Shown here: positions 61,295 to 64,000 of the stretch, one piece after another
Numbering within the stretch: position 1 is the stretch's first letter
Layout of the letters: every line of letters begins with the position of its first letter
Source of the DNA: an uncultured Kiritimatiellota bacterium
GTDB taxonomy: Bacteria > Verrucomicrobiota > Kiritimatiellia > RFP12 > UBA1067
NCBI GenBank assembly: GCA_934635385.1
Contig: CAKTZI010000009.1
Span: 25,793-89,792 of the forward strand
DNA length: 64,000 nt
Direction of reading: 5' to 3'
Translations under genes and position numbers: made by a program
Notes under the pieces: generated by a model
Seen by the model: the letters and a program-made list of their open reading frames with translations, nothing else
What the model was told of the DNA's origin: nothing
Databases searched by the model: none

Positions 61295-61395
61295 CTCACA
61301 CGGAGAGACGGAGACACGGAGAGACAGGGTGGGTCGGCGAAGCCGAAGACGGCACGGCGATGTTGGTATCTCCGTGGCTCCGTGCCTCCGTGTGG
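61295..61395. repeat. CTCCGTG-family hairpin element (intergenic)
   Basis: Starts ctcacacggagagacggag and ends tccgtggctccgtgcctccg plus tgtg; the two ends are complementary arrays of about 9-bp units. The loop contains gtcggcgaagccgaagac. Closely related to 62881-62986. Directly followed by motif copy 3. Confidence 0.85.
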
Positions 61396-61417
61396 GCTTC
61401 TGCATCAAAGAACCATC

Positions 61418-61450
61418 TGTCAGAACGGCTGCACGGTGCGGCCTAAAGGA
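61418..61450 (+). promoter_or_regulatory. 33-nt upstream motif, copy 3
   Basis: TGTCAGAACGGCTG, variable centre cacggtg, then CGGCCTAAAGGA; 43 nt before the ATG at 61494. Confidence 0.55.
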
Positions 61451-61493
61451 AATGTCCGAAACAAAGGAACAACCAAGCGAAAGGCAAAAGCGA

Positions 61494-62612
61494 ATGATGA
61501 ACAAGTTGATGAAGATGTGTATGGCGGCGGCGATGGGCGCGACGGTCGCCGGCTGTGGCAAGCAACGCTACGAAGATCCCCAGGCTTTCATGGAAGGCCC
61601 CGGCAACGAGGCGTTGTGCAAATGGCATGAGGATGGCATGTATTTTTGCGGCTTCTCAGGTTTCAAGTTCAAGAACGCCAAGGTGGAAATGGATTATGGA
61701 CGGGAAATGGCCTGTGCCGATTTCATGCTGGTGCCGAAAAAGGGGCAGAAGTTCTATCGTCTGATTAACTTGAAGTTTGACGACAGGGGGCTGTTACGCA
61801 ATCCGACGAACGCCAATGAGAGTTGTGATGGGTTTATGGGCGTCGAAATCTCTCGGTTGAAGGGAATGGGTTTCGATGCCGATGTCGAAGAGATTCGGCC
61901 TTTGCTGAATAAGGTGGAACGAAATGAGTTCCGCCCTGTATTCTACGGCCCGGAGGTCAAGGGGGATGCGCTAGAGGAAGTCTTGAACACTGGCTATCGC
62001 GTGCGCATTCCGCGCCTAAAGGATGGCGAAGGTGTCTATCGCGTGGTTGAAGATCACAATCTTGTGGACTACATTGGGAACGGGCCAGATAATTGGCGTC
62101 CAAATAGTCGAGGCGATGACATCGGAGACATCATCTGCAAGGAAGTCATTGAGCGGGGTAAATTGCTCGACATTGCAAGTGTCGAAGCGAAAGTCGCCAT
62201 CTCAAATTACGTGAACGGGTGCATGAATCTGAAGGCGAAACTTCCTGCGTTGGACAAGGCGATGCTTGAACTGAAAGAGTTAAAGGACGGAAGTTGGACG
62301 AGCGAGAAGGTCTATCAACACTGCGAAGATGACCCGCATATGCGTAGCTTGGCAAATGCGACGCGAAAGTCGTATACGGTACGCTGGTCGATGAATCGCA
62401 AAGATATTCAGGAACAGGAGGCACGTATCGCGGCGGCGCGGAAAGCTGCGAAGGATGCGTATGACAATGCCGTTGCAGACTACCGCAAGAAAGTCGAGGC
62501 GGAATGTGCGAAGAAGGTGGTTACGGCGGAGCAGGACGTGAAGACGCTTCTGCGTGAGGTGCGCAAGCTGCTGGGCTTACCGGAAGAACTGGCTGCAGCC
62601 AAGCAGGGGTAA
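61494..62612 (+). CDS. Lipoprotein with C-terminal coiled coil
   Basis: 372 residues from ATG 61494 (AAGG 9 nt upstream); an upstream in-frame ATG (61452) is possible but lengthens the n-region. The open frame reaches back to 61068, but that part lies inside the previous gene and the repeat region. Lipobox VAGC (Cys about 18). The mature part has a Cys-containing N-terminal domain (CKWHEDGMYFCGFSGFKFKNAKVEMDYG), and the last ~100 residues are coiled coil (DIQEQEARIAAARKAAKDAYDNAVADYRKK). Not recognised by family. Confidence 0.65.
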   Translation: MMNKLMKMCMAAAMGATVAGCGKQRYEDPQAFMEGPGNEALCKWHEDGMYFCGFSGFKFKNAKVEMDYGREMACADFMLVPKKGQKFYRLINLKFDDRGLLRNPTNANESCDGFMGVEISRLKGMGFDADVEEIRPLLNKVERNEFRPVFYGPEVKGDALEEVLNTGYRVRIPRLKDGEGVYRVVEDHNLVDYIGNGPDNWRPNSRGDDIGDIICKEVIERGKLLDIASVEAKVAISNYVNGCMNLKAKLPALDKAMLELKELKDGSWTSEKVYQHCEDDPHMRSLANATRKSYTVRWSMNRKDIQEQEARIAAARKAAKDAYDNAVADYRKKVEAECAKKVVTAEQDVKTLLREVRKLLGLPEELAAAKQG

Positions 62613-62631
62613 AACTGGTTGCATGATGTTC

Positions 62632-62715
62632 TTAACACAGAGCGGCCTACGGCCGAGAGAGGTGAGGTGGGCGGGAGATTCGCTTCGCGCGATTCGCTCG
62701 CCGCATTCGCACCTT
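62632..62715. repeat. TTAACACAGAG-family intergenic repeat, copy 2
   Basis: Begins ttaacacagagcggcctacg and includes ttcgcttcgcgcgattcgc; a close copy of 52708-52795. Farther on, 62791-62848 is a hairpin-forming piece (gcaaggaacattc ... ctccttgcccc) shared with 58669-58707. Confidence 0.75.
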
Positions 62716-62880
62716 CATGGTCACAGAGGGCTTGGCATTTGGCTCTTCAATGGGGTCTGGGGCCTTGCCCCAGTTCCAAGACTTCAGAAGCGCAAGGAAC
62801 ATTCGCGGAAAGTGCGGAGCGGCACTCTCGCGAATCTCTCCTTGCCCCGCGAAGCGGCTCTGTGTTTAATCAATAAATGT

Positions 62881-62986
62881 GTCTCACACGGAGTCACGGA
62901 GGCACGGAGCGACAGTGTGGATCGGCAAAGCCGAAGCCGTCTCGGCTGTGCTGGCGTCTCCGTGCCTCCGTCCCTCCGTGTGAGAC
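62881..62986. repeat. CTCCGTG-family hairpin element with 13-bp perfect ends
   Basis: GTCTCACACGGAG (62881-62893) is the exact complement of CTCCGTGTGAGAC (62974-62986). Inside are head-to-head 8-9 bp units (cacggaggc, cacggagcg; ctccgtgcc, tccgtccc). The loop (atcggcaaagccgaagcc) matches that of 61295-61395. No gene lies between 62613 and 63094. Confidence 0.88.
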
Positions 62987-63007
62987 ATCCCGCATCCAAG
63001 ATCAATC

Positions 63008-63040
63008 TGTCAGAACGACTGCGGGACGCGGCCTAAAGGG
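63008..63040 (+). promoter_or_regulatory. 33-nt upstream motif, copy 4
   Basis: TGTCAGAACGACTG, variable centre cgggacg, then CGGCCTAAAGGG; 54 nt before the ATG at 63095. Confidence 0.55.
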
Positions 63041-63094
63041 AAAAGTCGAATTTGGTTCAACCAAACAAAACAACAAAACAAGAAAGGAAAGCAA

Positions 63095-64000
63095 ATGCAG
63101 AGACTCATGTTGGCACTGATCGCTGTCGCGGGAATGGCCGCGCACGGCGAACTCACGTGGACCTATACGGTCGACTCCAGTACAAAGACCGCGATACTCA
63201 CAGGCGTCACGGCGACGGACGAGGCGGAACTCAAAGGCGCGCTGACCTTGCCGTCGGCCCTCGACGGCTACAAGGTGACGACGGTCAAGGCGAGTTCCTT
63301 TCAGTCTCTCGCCATCACCAGTCTCGTCATCCCCGACAGCGTGACAACGATCGGCTATGGTGCGTTCGCGAACTGCACGGCGCTTGAGACGCTGGACATG
63401 GGCAACGGCGTGACGACGATTGTCGGGTACTACAACAACAGCGTGAGCACGGCTGACTACGACACCTACGCCGCGTACGGGGCGTTCGGCGGCTGCCTCG
63501 CGCTGAAGTCGGTGAAGTTCAGCGAGCGGCTGCTGTCGATCGGCAACCAGTCGTTCGCGGAGTGCCAGTCCCTCGCGGAGGTCACGCTGCCGGACGCGCT
63601 GCAGTCCATCGGCGTACAGTGCTTCTACCACGCGAAGGCGCTGACGACGGCGAGCTTCGGGACGAAGCTGGAGTCGATCGGCGCGTATGCGTTCGCCGCG
63701 TGTCCCGAACTGCAGGCGGTCACGTTCCGTCCGACCGAGACGCCGCTGTTGACGATCGGCGAGGCCGCGTTCAGCCGAAACGTGAAGCTCGCCTCGGTGA
63801 CGTTCTCCGGCGCGCTGAAGCGAATCGAAACCGATGCGTTCTTCGGCTGCACGTCGCTGACGGCGCTCGAACTGCCTGACTCGCTGACGAGCATCGGCTA
63901 TGGTGCGTTCGCGAATTGCACGTCGCTTGAGACGCTGGACATGGGCAACGGCGTGACGACGATTGTCGGGTACTACAACAACAGCGTGAGCACGGCTGAC
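63095..64000 (+). CDS. BspA-like leucine-rich surface protein (3' partial)
   Basis: Open from ATG 63095 to the window edge, 302 codons, no stop reached. GAAAGGAAA lies just upstream. Signal peptide about 1-17 (MQRLMLALIAVAGMAAHG), a short domain (YTVDSSTKTAILTGV), then LRR_5 repeats: LVIPDSVTTIGYGAFANCTALETLDM, KSVKFSERLLSIGNQSFAEC, AVTLPDALQSIG-like units. A block starting at 63353 is repeated almost exactly from 63896 (period 543 nt, 181 codons) and continues past the window, indicating a recent internal duplication. Same motif and repeat context as the protein at 52887. Confidence 0.85.
   Translation, partial: MQRLMLALIAVAGMAAHGELTWTYTVDSSTKTAILTGVTATDEAELKGALTLPSALDGYKVTTVKASSFQSLAITSLVIPDSVTTIGYGAFANCTALETLDMGNGVTTIVGYYNNSVSTADYDTYAAYGAFGGCLALKSVKFSERLLSIGNQSFAECQSLAEVTLPDALQSIGVQCFYHAKALTTASFGTKLESIGAYAFAACPELQAVTFRPTETPLLTIGEAAFSRNVKLASVTFSGALKRIETDAFFGCTSLTALELPDSLTSIGYGAFANCTSLETLDMGNGVTTIVGYYNNSVSTAD

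Noticed and set aside
61068..61493. Upstream extension of the lipoprotein frame at 61494
   Set aside because: Arg/Ser-rich, overlaps the previous gene and repeat DNA; the lipobox signal peptide begins at 61494.

Overview
The window is 64 kb of a GC-rich genome in which almost every gene lies on the + strand; the only - strand genes I support are a toxin-antitoxin pair at 23944-24566. The best guess at host is a gut-type anaerobe of the PVC group, probably Kiritimatiellota/Verrucomicrobiota. The reasons are a pilus-like locus with the gene order and protein types of Akkermansia Amuc_1101-1100-1099-1098, BspA-type leucine-rich surface proteins, InlB-type and MBG repeats, a C10 peptidase, sigma factor-kinase pairs and formate-tetrahydrofolate ligase. 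This placement is an inference; no rRNA gene is present to confirm it.

Layout. 1-6.9 kb: pilus-like operon (PilM/PilN fusion, Amuc_1100-like, Amuc_1099-like, secretin). 6.8-14.5 kb: housekeeping genes coaE, rho and uvrA, with a small secreted protein and a HEAT/zinc/nuclease protein between them. 14.5-19.4 kb: a giant secreted C10 peptidase. 19.5-23.9 kb: recA, an ECF-like sigma factor overlapping a membrane Ser/Thr kinase, and a Crp/Fnr regulator with a palindromic operator. 23.9-37.0 kb: an AT-richer accessory island with a ParE/Phd pair, a uracil-DNA-glycosylase-fold protein, small membrane and lipoproteins, a 1506-residue zinc-finger/membrane/Sel1 protein, a short LRR protein and an AbiE-like toxin-antitoxin pair. 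37.2-39.4 kb: a frameshifted lipoprotein and a YgjP-like metallopeptidase, both apparently read from leaderless mRNAs. 39.8-45.4 kb: fhs, then a sigma factor/unknown/membrane papain-like protease triad. 45.4-52.7 kb: envelope lipoproteins (YcfL, LpoB, FlgT/CsgG-like, COG3014). 52.9-64 kb: BspA-like surface proteins, YccF and other membrane or lipoproteins.

The most striking feature is a set of palindromic repeat elements built from head-to-head arrays of 7-10 bp units. They occur between genes and also in frame inside protein-coding genes: coaE (one), uvrA (four), the membrane protease (one 198-nt element plus a short one) and the COG3014 lipoprotein (one). The 5' leader of rho is half of such an element. 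They resemble in concept the Rickettsia palindromic elements, but their tandem-unit architecture is different, and I know of no description of it. A second unexplained signal is a 33-nt bipartite motif found four times, 43-54 nt upstream of genes for surface or membrane proteins. It looks like the promoter of an alternative sigma factor.
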